DNA from: Terribacillus halophilus | GTDB lineage: Bacteria > Bacillota > Bacilli > Bacillales > Amphibacillaceae | Length of the DNA stretch: 64,000 nucleotides | Assembly (NCBI RefSeq): GCF_900101385.1 | Contig: NZ_FMZB01000002.1 | Coordinates: 310,001 to 374,000 of the forward strand | Reading direction: 5' to 3' | Part shown: positions 17,764 to 27,359 of the stretch, one piece after another | Numbering within the stretch: the stretch's first letter is position 1 | How the letters are laid out: each line of letters opens with the position of its first letter | Notes under the pieces: model-generated | Told to the model about the DNA's origin: nothing | The model's input: only the letters and a program-made list of their open reading frames with translations | The model's database searches: none | Program-made: the position numbers and the translations under genes

Positions 17764-18576
17764 ATGGATTTTTGGATCATGCTAGGGAAATATATCGTGT
17801 TAGGCATCATACAAGGAATATCTGAACCGATTCCCATCAGTTCAAGCGGTCACTTAATCATTGCACAGCATCTGTTGGGGATAAAAGTAGAGGATTTAAG
17901 TTTTGAAGTAATCGTCAACACAGCATCTCTTATCGCAGTGATAATTGTTTATAAAACACAAATTGCCAGGTTGGCTTCGTCATCTTATCTATATGTAGTA
18001 AAGCAAGATAAAGCAAAGAAAGATGATTTTAACCTTGTCATCTACCTTATCATAGGAACGATACCAGCTGCTTTATTAGGGCTTTTATTCAACGATTTCA
18101 TTGGAAAAAATCTTAAAAGTACTTTTACCGTTGGTGTTGCACTTCTTCTAACAGCAATATCTTTGTTCCTGATCAGAAACATTAAAGGTACGAAGAATAC
18201 ACAAAAAATAAGCTGGAAAGAGGCGCTATTAATCGGAATCGGACAATCAATTGCACTTATTCCCGGTGTCAGCCGCTCGGGTGCAACAGTGGTGGCAGGA
18301 ATGCTGACAGGGTTGAATCGGGATACTGCATTATTATTCTCCTTTTTACTCTATATACCAGTAAGCTTAGGAGCCAGCATTCTAGAGATTCCCGAATTTT
18401 TCAACCAAACTATCACAACAGATCTCTTGATCGCTTATGCACTAGCTTTCGTTGCCTCACTCATGGGTACTTACTTTGCATTGAAATGGTTCATTGATAT
18501 CATGAAGAAGGGCAAGTTGATTTATTTCTCCATCTATTGCTTATTCTTAGCGATTATCACTTTGTTTATATTATAA
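17764..18576 (+). CDS. uppP: Undecaprenyl-diphosphatase (UppP/BacA family)
   Basis: A 270-residue membrane phosphatase that recycles undecaprenyl pyrophosphate, the lipid carrier of wall synthesis; extra copies can give bacitracin tolerance. The two active-site motifs are present: QGISEPIPISSSGH (residues about 18-31) and PGVSRSGAT. The first differs from the usual TE-x-LP(V/I)SSTGH, placing it in a divergent branch. It is divergent from the SEDS operon and shares the palindrome. AGAGG precedes the ATG. Confidence 0.92.
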   Translation: MDFWIMLGKYIVLGIIQGISEPIPISSSGHLIIAQHLLGIKVEDLSFEVIVNTASLIAVIIVYKTQIARLASSSYLYVVKQDKAKKDDFNLVIYLIIGTIPAALLGLLFNDFIGKNLKSTFTVGVALLLTAISLFLIRNIKGTKNTQKISWKEALLIGIGQSIALIPGVSRSGATVVAGMLTGLNRDTALLFSFLLYIPVSLGASILEIPEFFNQTITTDLLIAYALAFVASLMGTYFALKWFIDIMKKGKLIYFSIYCLFLAIITLFIL

Positions 18577-18618
18577 AAACAACACCCCGCCAAGGACCCA
18601 AGGACGGGGTGTTGTTTT
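18576..18618. terminator. Bidirectional terminator between uppP and gntP
   Basis: Arms AAAACAACACCCCG (18576-18589) and its complement (18605-18618) form a 14-bp stem with T-rich ends on both sides. Confidence 0.92.
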
Positions 18619-18627
18619 CGTATTATT

Positions 18628-19974
18628 TTAAATGAAGATATCAAGAATCATTGTGAACACTAAACCTGAGACAGCAACGACTGTCGAAAGCACTGTATAC
18701 GTACCGAAGGCTTCTTTCAAAGTCATTCCGAGGGACTCTTTTACCATCCAGAATCCAGCGTCGTTGACGTGAGATGCAATCGCGCTGCCGGCACCTGTTG
18801 CAAGAGCTACTAGCTCCAGGTTTACATCTGGCATCGTACCTAGTGATGGAATGACCAAGCCCGCCGTTGTCAGTGTCGCAACCGTACCGGAGCCAAGGCA
18901 GATACGCAGGATAGCAGCGACCATCCAAGCGAAGAACACGGGTGACATGGATGTATCGGCAAAGATGGATGCTACGTAATCACCAACACCACCATCGATA
19001 AGAACCTGCTTCAAGGCCCCGCCTCCACCGATGATCAACAGCAGCATACCAAGCGCATTGATGGCTGATCCGCAGGAATCCATGAGTTTCTTGATTGGAA
19101 TGTTTCTTCTTATCCCCATTGTGTATATCGCAACTAATAGAGAGATGACCATTGCTGTAGAGGAGTTACCCACAAAACGGATGATATCTATCAACAGATT
19201 GTTATCAAACTTCAGTTCTGCTTGCAGGATATCCACAGCAGCACCGATTGCCATGAGGATAACTGGAAATAATGCAGTGAACACACTGATTCCGAAACCT
19301 GGCATTTCTTCTTCTTTAAAAGTTTTTGCAACGCCAAAGGATTCACTGCCCTCGCGCGTCCAAGCTGTCGGAACGATTCGTTTTGCAAGCTTAGGATACA
19401 GAATGCCTGCAAGGATTACGGTAGGAATTGCGACGATGATTCCATAAATCAGCATAAGTCCAATATTTGCCCCATATTCCGCAGCTACTGCAGTCGGTCC
19501 AGGATGCGGCGGAAGGAAAGCATGGGTTGCAAGTGCAGCTGTAACCATTGGCAACCCGAGATGGACGATGGATACTTTCAATTCTTTCGCGATGGAGAAG
19601 ATGATCGGGATAAGCAAGACAATGGTTACTTCAAGGAACAAAGCGATACCAACGATGAAAGAAGCAAACAGGACGGCCCATTGAATACGTTTTTCACCGA
19701 ATTTATCGATAAGCGTTGTCGCAATCCGGTTGGCACCACCAGCATCAGCAATCAGACGGCCAAGCATGGCACCCATACCAAAAATCAGCGCAATATGCCC
19801 GAGTGTTCCGCCTAAACCGCTTTCAATTGAACCAACAACATCTGACATCGGCATGCCAAGCAGCAATGCAACGATAAAGGAAACGATGATCAAGGACACA
19901 AATGTATTGAGCTTGAGACCCATGATCATGATAAGCAATAATAGTACACCTAAAGCTATGATCAGTAATGGCAT
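18628..19974 (-). CDS. GntP-family acid-sugar permease
   Basis: A permease of 448 residues and about twelve helices, related to gluconate:H+ symporters. Landmarks are HAFLPPHPGPTAVAAEYGANIG and LGSGTVATLTTAGLV. The ATG at 19974 has GGGGGAA upstream; an in-frame TTG at 19989 overlaps that RBS and was rejected. It is the last gene of the deoR-kinase-pdxA2 operon, so its substrate is probably a four-carbon aldonate such as D-threonate or erythronate rather than gluconate. That is inference from the neighbours. Confidence 0.9.
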   Translation of the reverse strand: MPLLIIALGVLLLLIMIMGLKLNTFVSLIIVSFIVALLLGMPMSDVVGSIESGLGGTLGHIALIFGMGAMLGRLIADAGGANRIATTLIDKFGEKRIQWAVLFASFIVGIALFLEVTIVLLIPIIFSIAKELKVSIVHLGLPMVTAALATHAFLPPHPGPTAVAAEYGANIGLMLIYGIIVAIPTVILAGILYPKLAKRIVPTAWTREGSESFGVAKTFKEEEMPGFGISVFTALFPVILMAIGAAVDILQAELKFDNNLLIDIIRFVGNSSTAMVISLLVAIYTMGIRRNIPIKKLMDSCGSAINALGMLLLIIGGGGALKQVLIDGGVGDYVASIFADTSMSPVFFAWMVAAILRICLGSGTVATLTTAGLVIPSLGTMPDVNLELVALATGAGSAIASHVNDAGFWMVKESLGMTLKEAFGTYTVLSTVVAVSGLVFTMILDIFI

Positions 19975-20022
19975 GATGATTTCCCCCAAATATCTTTGTA
20001 AGTGTTTTCATTGTTGTCCGCT

Positions 20023-20054
20023 AGAAAGGAAGGATTAACGTATCCTTCCTTTCT
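20023..20054 (-). repeat. Perfect intercistronic hairpin between pdxA2 and gntP
   Basis: Arms AGAAAGGAAGGAT (20023-20035) and its exact complement (20042-20054), loop of 6 nt. There is no T-run on the minus strand, so it is more likely an mRNA-stability or processing element than a full terminator. Confidence 0.75.
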
Positions 20055-20072
20055 GGCAGTATGTTGTCTTGC

Positions 20073-21083
20073 TTACAGCGTCGTACGTGTGAAATTTGGT
20101 GCGTATTGAGCTGCAACTTTGATGCATTCTTCCATGCTGATGCTTTCCGCAATGTTCTTCCCTGCAATATCGAATGCCGTCCCGTGGTCAACGGATGTGC
20201 GCAGGAATGGCAGGCCATTTGTGATGGACACAGTACGATGGAAGTCTGTCATTTTTGCTGCGATATGTCCTTGGTCATGGTACAGGGAAAGAACTGCATC
20301 GTACTTACCGTTAAGTGCTTGGAAAAAGACAGAGTCAGCAGGAACAGGTCCAACTGCGTCGATGCCATCTTTAACAGCAAGCTCGATACCAGGTTTGATC
20401 TGTTCTACTTCCTCCCAGCCGAACAAGCCGCCTTCTCCGCTATGCGGGTTCAAACCTGCCACTGCAAAGCGGCGAGTCTGCACACCTAGTCGTTGAAGTG
20501 CTTTGTCACAGCGGATCAAGTAATCTAGCACTCTTTCTTTTGTCATCTGTCCAATAGCATCTTTTAAAGAAAGGTGACGTGTAAGGAAGAAGATGCGCAT
20601 GCCGTTCACTTCGAACATTGTTAGCGGATCATCAGAACCAGCTAGATCTTCCAGCATTTCTGTATGTCCGATGTAAGGAACTTTGGCTGCTTTTAAGGAC
20701 TCTTTGTTGATTGGTGTTGTTGCAAGAGCCTGCACTTGGCCATCCATCGCAAGCTCAACTGATTTCTTGATATATTCGAAAGCTCCCTGACCGCCTTGCG
20801 CGGAAACTTGACCATACTCTAGCTTTTCTATATCGATGTTATCCAAATTGATTACATCGACAGTGCCGAGTTCATATTTACCTTCTGAAGGTGCAGATAC
20901 TTCGTTCACTTCCAGATTCGCATCAACGATTTCAATCGCTTTTTTAATAACCGCAGCGTCGCCGATGACTAATGGTTTGCACACATCATAGATTTCTTGC
21001 TTTGCTAATGACTTCATCGTGATTTCCGGCCCGATACCTGCTGGATCTCCCATTGGAATTGCGATAATAGCTCTTTCTGACAT
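20073..21083 (-). CDS. pdxA2: 4-phospho-D-threonate/erythronate dehydrogenase PdxA2
   Basis: A 336-residue PdxA-family protein. Metal and substrate motifs visible are [10 protein letters not shown] near the N-terminus, [14 protein letters not shown] and YHDQGHI. PdxA2 enzymes oxidise the phosphorylated four-carbon acid, which then loses CO2 to give dihydroxyacetone phosphate. The role is assigned over vitamin B6 synthesis because it follows a DUF1537 kinase gene and precedes a GntP permease. AGGAGG is 8-9 nt before the ATG. Confidence 0.92.
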   Translation of the reverse strand: MSERAIIAIPMGDPAGIGPEITMKSLAKQEIYDVCKPLVIGDAAVIKKAIEIVDANLEVNEVSAPSEGKYELGTVDVINLDNIDIEKLEYGQVSAQGGQGAFEYIKKSVELAMDGQVQALATTPINKESLKAAKVPYIGHTEMLEDLAGSDDPLTMFEVNGMRIFFLTRHLSLKDAIGQMTKERVLDYLIRCDKALQRLGVQTRRFAVAGLNPHSGEGGLFGWEEVEQIKPGIELAVKDGIDAVGPVPADSVFFQALNGKYDAVLSLYHDQGHIAAKMTDFHRTVSITNGLPFLRTSVDHGTAFDIAGKNIAESISMEECIKVAAQYAPNFTRTTL

Positions 21084-21096
21084 AATGTTTTCCTCC

Positions 21097-22383
21097 TTAA
21101 AATTTAGCTTCCAAATATTTCACACTCGTATAAATCGCCTTCGTTCCGCCAGCAGTTCCGCCTTTGGTCACGATTGGAATGCCATCCAGATAGCCGCCGA
21201 TGAACTTTCCATAAGCAACTAGCGGCAAGATCTCATCCATCAGCTGAATTCCTTCCGCTCTGCTGATCGAACAGAGTGAAGCGGTTACATCTCCGCCACT
21301 GGAAAAACACCCGCCAATTTCAAACTCGCTTTCTTGCACCACTACTCTCGTAATTTTTCCTAAACCGTCAGCAATTCGCTTTGCTAATGCGTCCTGACTC
21401 ACACCTTGCTTCTTTGCGAGCGTTTTCAAATCAAGGATCTCAGCACCCGGTGCATCAGTCGTAATCAGTAAGATGTCCTGTTTCTCTATCTCCTGCTTCG
21501 CCAAGGCAATGACCCGATCGACTTCTTTATCCCACACGCCATCTACGGTCGCCAGCTGCTTAGAATCCACGTAGATAGGTCGCAAATTCGCCTTGTCAAT
21601 CAAGTATTGGAGCTGTTTCGAGCTGTTTGAAGTTACACTGCCGACTGTGACGATAATTTTCTTATCTTTCATTCTCTTACGGCTGAACGCTCTTGCGAAT
21701 GCTGCTGTCAGCGGACCAGGATCAGCCGGCACCATCCGGTACGTCTCCAGCTCAGCCATGGCCCCTGCCACTGCGTCAATGTCTTCATTCGTGATGACAT
21801 CCGGCACAAGAATTCTGGCACCTGCATCAATTGCTTCCTGCATCTTTTGCTCGATAGCTTCCTTGCCCGCGAGTATTGTTTCCAGACCAATGCCTGCCAC
21901 TGTGTATTTACTCTGTTTTTCTACCAGCTTCGGTACATGCGATTCTGTCACTGGCTTGACTGGATCCTTACCGACATCCGAAAGCTGAACCGGTACACCG
22001 TGAACAAGCAAGTACCCGCCGGACACGATTCGTCCGGAATCCGGATAAGCTGGTACGACAACGGCAACTGCCTGCGTTCCCAGTTCATCGAGCAGGGTAT
22101 CAAGTTCGACACCGATATTTCCTCGGACTGTACTGTCAATCCGCTTGCAGACAATATCCGTCTCCCATTTCTTCAAATTCTCCGCGACCGTTTTCACCCG
22201 ACGATGCGCGACCTCCTCTTTCACGTAGCGACTATCCGTATCGACAATAACCCCATTGATCTGCTCCGAGGAAGGCAGATGGTCGTAAAAGACCATCGTC
22301 GCAACGTTATATCCAAGCTTCGTCAGCTTAACACCAGTTCCATTTCCACCAGTCAGATCATCTGCAATTACACCAATCTTCAT
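21097..22383 (-). CDS. dtnK: Four-carbon acid sugar kinase (DUF1537), D-threonate/erythronate kinase
   Basis: A 428-residue kinase. The N-terminal domain has [17 protein letters not shown]; the C-terminal nucleotide-binding domain has SVTSNSS and GGDVTASL. The family phosphorylates D-threonate or D-erythronate at C4, feeding PdxA2, the next gene. Note that the usual ADDLTGA(N/A)D motif reads ADDLTGGNG here. The ATG overlaps the deoR stop by one base, with GAGGAGG upstream. The exact substrate cannot be decided by reading alone. Confidence 0.9.
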   Translation of the reverse strand: MKIGVIADDLTGGNGTGVKLTKLGYNVATMVFYDHLPSSEQINGVIVDTDSRYVKEEVAHRRVKTVAENLKKWETDIVCKRIDSTVRGNIGVELDTLLDELGTQAVAVVVPAYPDSGRIVSGGYLLVHGVPVQLSDVGKDPVKPVTESHVPKLVEKQSKYTVAGIGLETILAGKEAIEQKMQEAIDAGARILVPDVITNEDIDAVAGAMAELETYRMVPADPGPLTAAFARAFSRKRMKDKKIIVTVGSVTSNSSKQLQYLIDKANLRPIYVDSKQLATVDGVWDKEVDRVIALAKQEIEKQDILLITTDAPGAEILDLKTLAKKQGVSQDALAKRIADGLGKITRVVVQESEFEIGGCFSSGGDVTASLCSISRAEGIQLMDEILPLVAYGKFIGGYLDGIPIVTKGGTAGGTKAIYTSVKYLEAKF

Positions 22384-23150
22384 CAGGCTTCCTCCTCTGC
22401 TGTCACGACCTCCAAAAGTTCCGGTAATTCTCTCGGATGATAAGCCTTTATACCGCTATCCGAAATGACACCGGATAATGCCTCCAAATCACAAACCTTA
22501 GCCAACGCCTTCTGATCCAGCTTACTCGAATCGGCCACCAGCCAAGTCGCTTGCGCTGATTCAACCATCAATTTCTTAATGGAAGCCTTCTCGAAAGTAG
22601 GCGCTGTCACACCGACTTGAAGATGGACAGCATGCGCCCCAAGGAAAAACAAATCTACATGCAGGTTGCGCAATGTCTGCTCCGTGAGCGGACCAAATAG
22701 AGCCCCGATATTGTTCTGCATCTCTCCGCCAGTCAAAATCACTTTGACCTCACTATCCATCAGTTCAGCCGCGATTTTGATGTCATTCGTTACGACTGTC
22801 AAATTGCGTTTTTGATTCAGCAGCTTTGCGATTTCAAGTGTCGTCGTCCCTGAATCAAGCAGGATGGTAAAGTGTTCCTGGACCAACTCAACAGCACGTC
22901 TGGCAATCAAGCGCTTCTCTGCCGCATGCTTTCCTTCTTTTGTCTGGAAGGAAGACTCCATTACCAGCGGCTTATTCAGGATCGCACCGCCAAGTGTCCG
23001 AATGATCTGCTCTTGTTCCTCCAGGTAGTTCAAATCACGACGGATCGTCATGGCTGATACATTCAGCTCTGCTGCGAGTGCATCAATATCTATTTTCTCT
23101 TTTTTATTCAATTGTTCTAAAATCACATTTCTGCGTTCATTTGGATGCAT
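22383..23150 (-). CDS. DeoR-family transcriptional regulator of the acid-sugar operon
   Basis: A 255-residue regulator. The N-terminal winged helix (about 5-57) has VSAMTIRRDLNYLEEQ; the C-terminal DeoRC sensor domain (about 75-230) has LLDSGTTTLEIAK and VVTNDI. The family senses phosphorylated sugars, here probably a phospho-threonate or downstream metabolite. It is the first gene of the operon that it most likely represses, with AAAGGTG before the ATG. Confidence 0.92.
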   Translation of the reverse strand: MHPNERRNVILEQLNKKEKIDIDALAAELNVSAMTIRRDLNYLEEQEQIIRTLGGAILNKPLVMESSFQTKEGKHAAEKRLIARRAVELVQEHFTILLDSGTTTLEIAKLLNQKRNLTVVTNDIKIAAELMDSEVKVILTGGEMQNNIGALFGPLTEQTLRNLHVDLFFLGAHAVHLQVGVTAPTFEKASIKKLMVESAQATWLVADSSKLDQKALAKVCDLEALSGVISDSGIKAYHPRELPELLEVVTAEEEA

Positions 23151-23191
23151 TTGTTATCACCTTTTGTTAATCATGAACATCTTATGTGTCC

Positions 23192-23220
23192 ATGATATGC
23201 TTATTTATGTTAATTGTCAA
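23192..23220 (-). promoter_or_regulatory. Promoter of the deoR-dtnK-pdxA2-gntP operon
   Basis: Minus-strand TTGACA (23215-23220), 17-nt spacer, TATCAT (23192-23197). Several GTTAAT copies lie within and around it (23165-23270) and could be DeoR half-sites. Confidence 0.8.
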
Positions 23221-23274
23221 CAAAAATACGTTAATAATTTTCATCATCAACATCACAATTGTTAATAAATCACA

Positions 23275-23649
23275 AAATCCACTATCTTGATGGTTAAGGG
23301 AAACGATTTGCCGATAAAAATATTAACTATACCATGCTTATACTTATTTATTAAACTATTACTTCTGCTGCACTCTCCAATAAAAAAATAATAATTATCT
23401 ACTAAAGAAAATATTTGTTTATATATCGGGATGGCGAGGTCCCTTGAAAGTGGTTTACTATGTGATTCTGACATTAATATCAGCGGAAGAAAACATATAT
23501 TTATCAGACTGTGAAATAATTAATCAGATGATCATTAAGTTCTTATTGGATACGTGTTATTACTATCTATTTATACCAAAAGGCCATGTTAAAAAAAGTG
23601 AACATATTTGCCCATTGGATTCTCTAATATGTGGAAAGGGGGCAGTGAA
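23275..23649. other. AT-rich intergenic stretch, no gene seen
   Basis: Short frames here lack an RBS or recognisable protein character. It presumably holds the promoter of the sigma-factor gene, but I could not pick it with confidence. Confidence 0.4.
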
Positions 23650-24201
23650 GTGAAAATAGCAATTTTAAAAGATATGCAAATGGAGAGAAAAATGGATTTA
23701 ACACTTTTAGCAATAAATGGTGATAAAGAGGCATTTTCATCACTGATTCAAGAAAACAAACGGAACTTATATCGTGTAGCGAAAGGAATATTACATCATG
23801 AAGCCGATGTCGAAGACGCCATTCAGATGACTATCTTAAGAGCTTATGAAAATATAGGAAAGTTAAGAGTGGCTGATTACTTTCGAACCTGGCTCATTCG
23901 AATACTCATCAATGAATGCAAGAGTATGTTAAAGAAAAAAAACAGAACGGTTTATTTAGAAAACATGAACCAAGAAGCAGTTTCTTATACGGATACATAT
24001 GAAAATCTGGAGTTACAGGAAGCTCTCTATTCACTCAAAGATAAACTGAGAATTGTCACCGTACTCTTTTATTATGAGGATCTCTCCACAAAGGAAATTG
24101 CAAGATTATTATCCATACCTGATGGAACGGTTCGCTCCAGATTATCGAAAGCGAGAGAACTTTTACAAAAGAAATTAAACGAAAATAGAAAGGAGCAGTA
24201 A
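23650..24201 (+). CDS. ECF-type RNA polymerase sigma factor
   Basis: A 183-residue sigma factor if started at the GTG at 23650 (AAAGGGGG seven nt upstream); the ATG at 23692, with GGAGAG six nt before, is a fair alternative giving 169 residues. Region 2 spans VEDAIQMTILRAYENIGKL to FRTWLIRILINE; region 4 is LSTKEIARLLSIPDGTVRSRLSKARE. It is followed one nt later by a DUF4179-type membrane protein, the usual partner that holds such sigma factors inactive. Confidence 0.9.
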   Translation: MKIAILKDMQMERKMDLTLLAINGDKEAFSSLIQENKRNLYRVAKGILHHEADVEDAIQMTILRAYENIGKLRVADYFRTWLIRILINECKSMLKKKNRTVYLENMNQEAVSYTDTYENLELQEALYSLKDKLRIVTVLFYYEDLSTKEIARLLSIPDGTVRSRLSKARELLQKKLNENRKEQ

Positions 24202-24202
24202 A

Positions 24203-25579
24203 ATGACAAATAAATTTGATGAAAACTTCAAACGCAAATTGAAGGAGTATCCTAATCAAATACCTGAACGCCTTCAGACAAAGATAGACGATACTTTGGC
24301 GAATCTACCTGAAAAAACGCTACGCAGAAGAAGAAATAAGACAGTAATCTCATGGGTTGCTGCTGCTATTCTCGTGATCGCTTTGGTGAGTATTCAATTG
24401 AATCCATCTTTAGCAAGCAGTATTGGTGTTCCTAATTCGCTTATAAATAAACTCTCACTAGGTGATGATTTTGAGAAAGTGGCTAATGAGACTAACATCA
24501 TGCAAGAAAGTAATGGTGTAAAAGTATCTATCACCAATGCGATTTTTGATGGCTATTACTTACTGGTGTCCTATCATGCGGAAAGTGAGCAGCCTTTTTC
24601 AGTAACACCAAGCCTCTTCCCGGAAGAAGCCAAAATTGTATATGACGATTTTGAGTCGAGCATCTCTCCCTCAAATGAAACAGGTGAGTTCCTGGATAAA
24701 AATAAGAAAGCTTATGATGGTATGGTGGCTTTCCCTTTAAATACAGAGACATTCACTGTCAGTGACGATGATATACATATAGATCGTGACGCAAGTCTTG
24801 TAGAAGGTAATCAAATCAACATATCAGATCTGCCAAAACAATTTGAGCTGCAAATGAAAGCAACCTCTTTAGGCCAAGAAGAGGCTGCACAGATAAAAGG
24901 GGAATGGCAATTTGCCATTCGAGTGGATACGAAGAAAGCAGCAAATAATAGCAAGACTGTGGAAGTGCATAAAAATCTGCCTGAGCTAGGAACGGATGTA
25001 AAAGTAGAGAAATTAGTAATAACTCCTATTAGAATTCACTTGCAAGGCGTACAGCATGAAGAATCCGGCAAAATCGAATACCTGCTGGAAGACAACCATG
25101 GAGAGTCAAAACATTGGTTAAGCGGGTCAGTTGGAGTCGGTAAAAACGGTACCGAAAGAATGTTGAGCGACTTTGAGAATAATAATCCTTTAATGGGATC
25201 CTTAAAAATCACCCCATATAAAATGGATATGAACGTCAAATTGACAGCAGAAAATTCTACTGTATTCCAGCCAAATGGAGAAACAAAGCTACCTATAAGT
25301 GAAAGCCACGACATTACCATTTCTAAAGTAGAAGTGAAGGATGGCAAAACATATATTTCCTATCAAGCTGATGTACCGGTAAATGAATATCTGCCTTTCA
25401 TCCTCAAAGATAAAAACGGAGAAGACCATATCCGAATATTAGAGGAAAGTGTTGGTTCCCACGCAAATAAAGATGCAATTGCAGTTTTGGAGGGAAATCT
25501 ATTGGATGGAGAGTATACTATCTATAATCCAAATACGTATTACTTTGATGAAGCATTTACGGTAGATTTGGATCAGTAG
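24203..25579 (+). CDS. DUF4179-family membrane protein, probable anti-sigma factor
   Basis: A 458-residue protein with a cytoplasmic, basic N-terminus (1-46), one membrane helix (about 47-66) and a large extracellular part. The outer part starts with the DUF4179-like block (about 75-190) and ends in an Ig-like region (about 350-455). AGGAGCAG precedes the ATG. Its coupling to an ECF sigma gene implies that it binds the sigma factor and releases it on an envelope signal; the signal is unknown. Confidence 0.82.
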   Translation: MTNKFDENFKRKLKEYPNQIPERLQTKIDDTLANLPEKTLRRRRNKTVISWVAAAILVIALVSIQLNPSLASSIGVPNSLINKLSLGDDFEKVANETNIMQESNGVKVSITNAIFDGYYLLVSYHAESEQPFSVTPSLFPEEAKIVYDDFESSISPSNETGEFLDKNKKAYDGMVAFPLNTETFTVSDDDIHIDRDASLVEGNQINISDLPKQFELQMKATSLGQEEAAQIKGEWQFAIRVDTKKAANNSKTVEVHKNLPELGTDVKVEKLVITPIRIHLQGVQHEESGKIEYLLEDNHGESKHWLSGSVGVGKNGTERMLSDFENNNPLMGSLKITPYKMDMNVKLTAENSTVFQPNGETKLPISESHDITISKVEVKDGKTYISYQADVPVNEYLPFILKDKNGEDHIRILEESVGSHANKDAIAVLEGNLLDGEYTIYNPNTYYFDEAFTVDLDQ

Positions 25580-25606
25580 CGGATAAGAAAAATGTAAATT
25601 GGCATA

Positions 25607-25637
25607 GGATACCACATCATGTAAATTTGTGGTATCC
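25607..25637 (+). repeat. Hairpin after the anti-sigma gene
   Basis: Perfect 10-bp arms GGATACCACA/TGTGGTATCC with an 11-nt loop and no T-run. Confidence 0.6.
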
Positions 25638-25692
25638 CGATAGTTATGTAGCATAAAACGAGAATTCTCAGGCAATACTTCCAGCAGCAAAA

Positions 25693-25725
25693 GACGCCGC
25701 CCCTTCCTTCGGGCGGCGCCTTTTT
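25693..25725. terminator. Bidirectional GC-rich terminator
   Basis: GACGCCGCCC (25693-25702) pairs with GGGCGGCGCC (25711-25720) apart from one mismatch, followed by TTTTT on the plus strand and TTTT on the minus strand. It ends both the sigma/anti-sigma and CNNM transcripts. Confidence 0.9.
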
Positions 25726-27055
25726 AATTGGAGATGCTTTCTTCCAGTTGTTCAACCTGGGTTTGCTTGCGCATTTCCACTTCGACGATTTGGTGATTTT
25801 GCATTTCGATTATTTCCCACTCGTAGCCATGAGCTTCAATTACACGATGCTCCTCGATATTGCGCAGATTGGTGAACATCCAGCCGCCGATTGTATCGAC
25901 TTCTGCTTCGTTTACAAAACGGATGTTGAACTGCTCCTCCACTTCTTCCAGCAATACCCGGCCATTGAGACGGTACTTATTCTCGGTCACTTGTTGGATA
26001 TCCGGCTTTTCATTGCCATCGAATTCGTCACGGATTTCCCCGACGATTTCCTCAAGCATATCCTCCATCGTCACGATACCAGCAGTTCCTCCGTATTCAT
26101 CAACGACAAGCGCGATATGGACACGCTTTTTCTGCATTATCAGCAGCGTGTCATTAAGACTCGTTCCTTCATGCACTGTCGGAATTGGGTGAATGAAGGC
26201 ATCCAGTTTCTTATCCTCTTTTGAAGTGAAGTCGGTTAGCATTTCTTTGACGTTCACAAAGCCGTAAATCCTGTCTTTATCACCGTCTTCCGAAACAGGG
26301 TAACGCGTATATTGATGCTCGACCATTACTTCCTGGATTTCCTGGCGAGTCATGGTGTCAGAGATGGCAATGACCTGTGTCCGCGGTACAAGGATATCCT
26401 TCACGACGCGATCGTTGAATGTGAAAATATTCTCCATATAATCCAGCTCAGTCTTGTTGATTTCACCGCTCTGGAAGCTTTGTGCCATGATGATCTTCAG
26501 TTCCTCTTCGGAGTGGGCCTGCTCATGCGCAACTGGCTTGACACCGAACATGCGCAAGAATACGCGCGCAGATCCATTCAGTGTGTAGATGAAAGGTGCC
26601 ATCAGCTTTCCGAACCAGTACAGCGGACGCGCCAAGATAAGCGTCATCTTTTCGGTGTACTGAATAGCCAATGTTTTCGGGGCCAGCTCGCCGATAACGA
26701 CGTGCAAGAATGTCACGACCGCAAAGGCAATGGCGAATGAAAGAATGGTAGAAAGAGAATCTGATAAACCGAAGTACTCGAATACTGGGTGTAATATCTT
26801 CTCAACAGTCGGCTCACCGAGTGCACCAAGCACTAGTGCAGTGACAGTGATTCCAAGCTGACAAGCAGATAGATAGTAATCAAGATCACGGACAAGCTTC
26901 TGTACGACTAAGGCGGTCTTGTTCCCTTCCTCGATGAGCTGCTCGATTCGTGACATACGTACCTTCACGACCGCGAACTCAGCACCGACGAAGAATGCCG
27001 TCAGAATGATGAACAAGGCGACTAAAGCTAAATTAAGTGCTAATAATGGGTCCAA
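25724..27055 (-). CDS. CNNM/CorC-family (hemolysin C-like) membrane protein
   Basis: A 443-residue protein: an N-terminal CNNM (DUF21) membrane domain with about four helices (1-200), two CBS domains (about 215-340) including [15 protein letters not shown], and a CorC_HlyC domain (about 350-430). Bacterial CNNM proteins take part in Mg2+ (or Co2+) export and resistance. The start is TTG at 27055 with GGGGG five to six nt upstream; that RBS lies in a small CCCCT-GTAT-AGGGG hairpin. A long structured leader precedes the gene. Confidence 0.9.
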   Translation of the reverse strand: MDPLLALNLALVALFIILTAFFVGAEFAVVKVRMSRIEQLIEEGNKTALVVQKLVRDLDYYLSACQLGITVTALVLGALGEPTVEKILHPVFEYFGLSDSLSTILSFAIAFAVVTFLHVVIGELAPKTLAIQYTEKMTLILARPLYWFGKLMAPFIYTLNGSARVFLRMFGVKPVAHEQAHSEEELKIIMAQSFQSGEINKTELDYMENIFTFNDRVVKDILVPRTQVIAISDTMTRQEIQEVMVEHQYTRYPVSEDGDKDRIYGFVNVKEMLTDFTSKEDKKLDAFIHPIPTVHEGTSLNDTLLIMQKKRVHIALVVDEYGGTAGIVTMEDMLEEIVGEIRDEFDGNEKPDIQQVTENKYRLNGRVLLEEVEEQFNIRFVNEAEVDTIGGWMFTNLRNIEEHRVIEAHGYEWEIIEMQNHQIVEVEMRKQTQVEQLEESISN

Positions 27056-27183
27056 ATTTTCCCCCTATACAGGGGTTCACCTCCGTAAAATGTGTTTACT
27101 GTCTATATTGGTGTCTTCTTCCGCAGCGGCAATATTTTCAATACCTTCATCTTCCCAAGGGAATCGCCTCCTTTCAATCTTTG

Positions 27184-27219
27184 AAAAACGGCCTCCATCT
27201 CGTTACCGGGATGGAGGCC
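27184..27219 (-). terminator. Terminator/attenuator in the leader of the CNNM gene
   Basis: GGCCTCCATC (27190-27199) pairs perfectly with GATGGAGGCC (27210-27219), and on the minus strand GTTTTTC follows. It lies only some 25 nt after the predicted transcript start and 130 nt before the CNNM start. A GGAGGC downstream could pair with the first arm, which would give a competing structure. Confidence 0.7.
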
Positions 27220-27250
27220 TTCTTCTCCGTTCTTTTATTAGTTTATCGAG

Positions 27251-27279
27251 ATTATAAGGTATATATGCAGTATTTTCAA
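27251..27279 (-). promoter_or_regulatory. Promoter of the CNNM gene
   Basis: Minus-strand TTGAAA (27274-27279), a 17-nt spacer and a consensus TATAAT (27251-27256). Confidence 0.82.
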
Positions 27280-27359
27280 TCAAATCAGCGTGAATTAATT
27301 TCGAACTTTATTACATTCAGGTAGAATAATAGTAAGCGTTACCAATATAGGGGGATTGT

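Noticed and set aside
20073-21083. PdxA as a vitamin B6 biosynthesis enzyme
   Set aside because: Its operon with a DUF1537 kinase, DeoR and GntP indicates the PdxA2 catabolic role.
23444-23653. Plus-strand frame upstream of the sigma factor gene
   Set aside because: Lacks an RBS, overlaps the sigma start region and shows no protein character.
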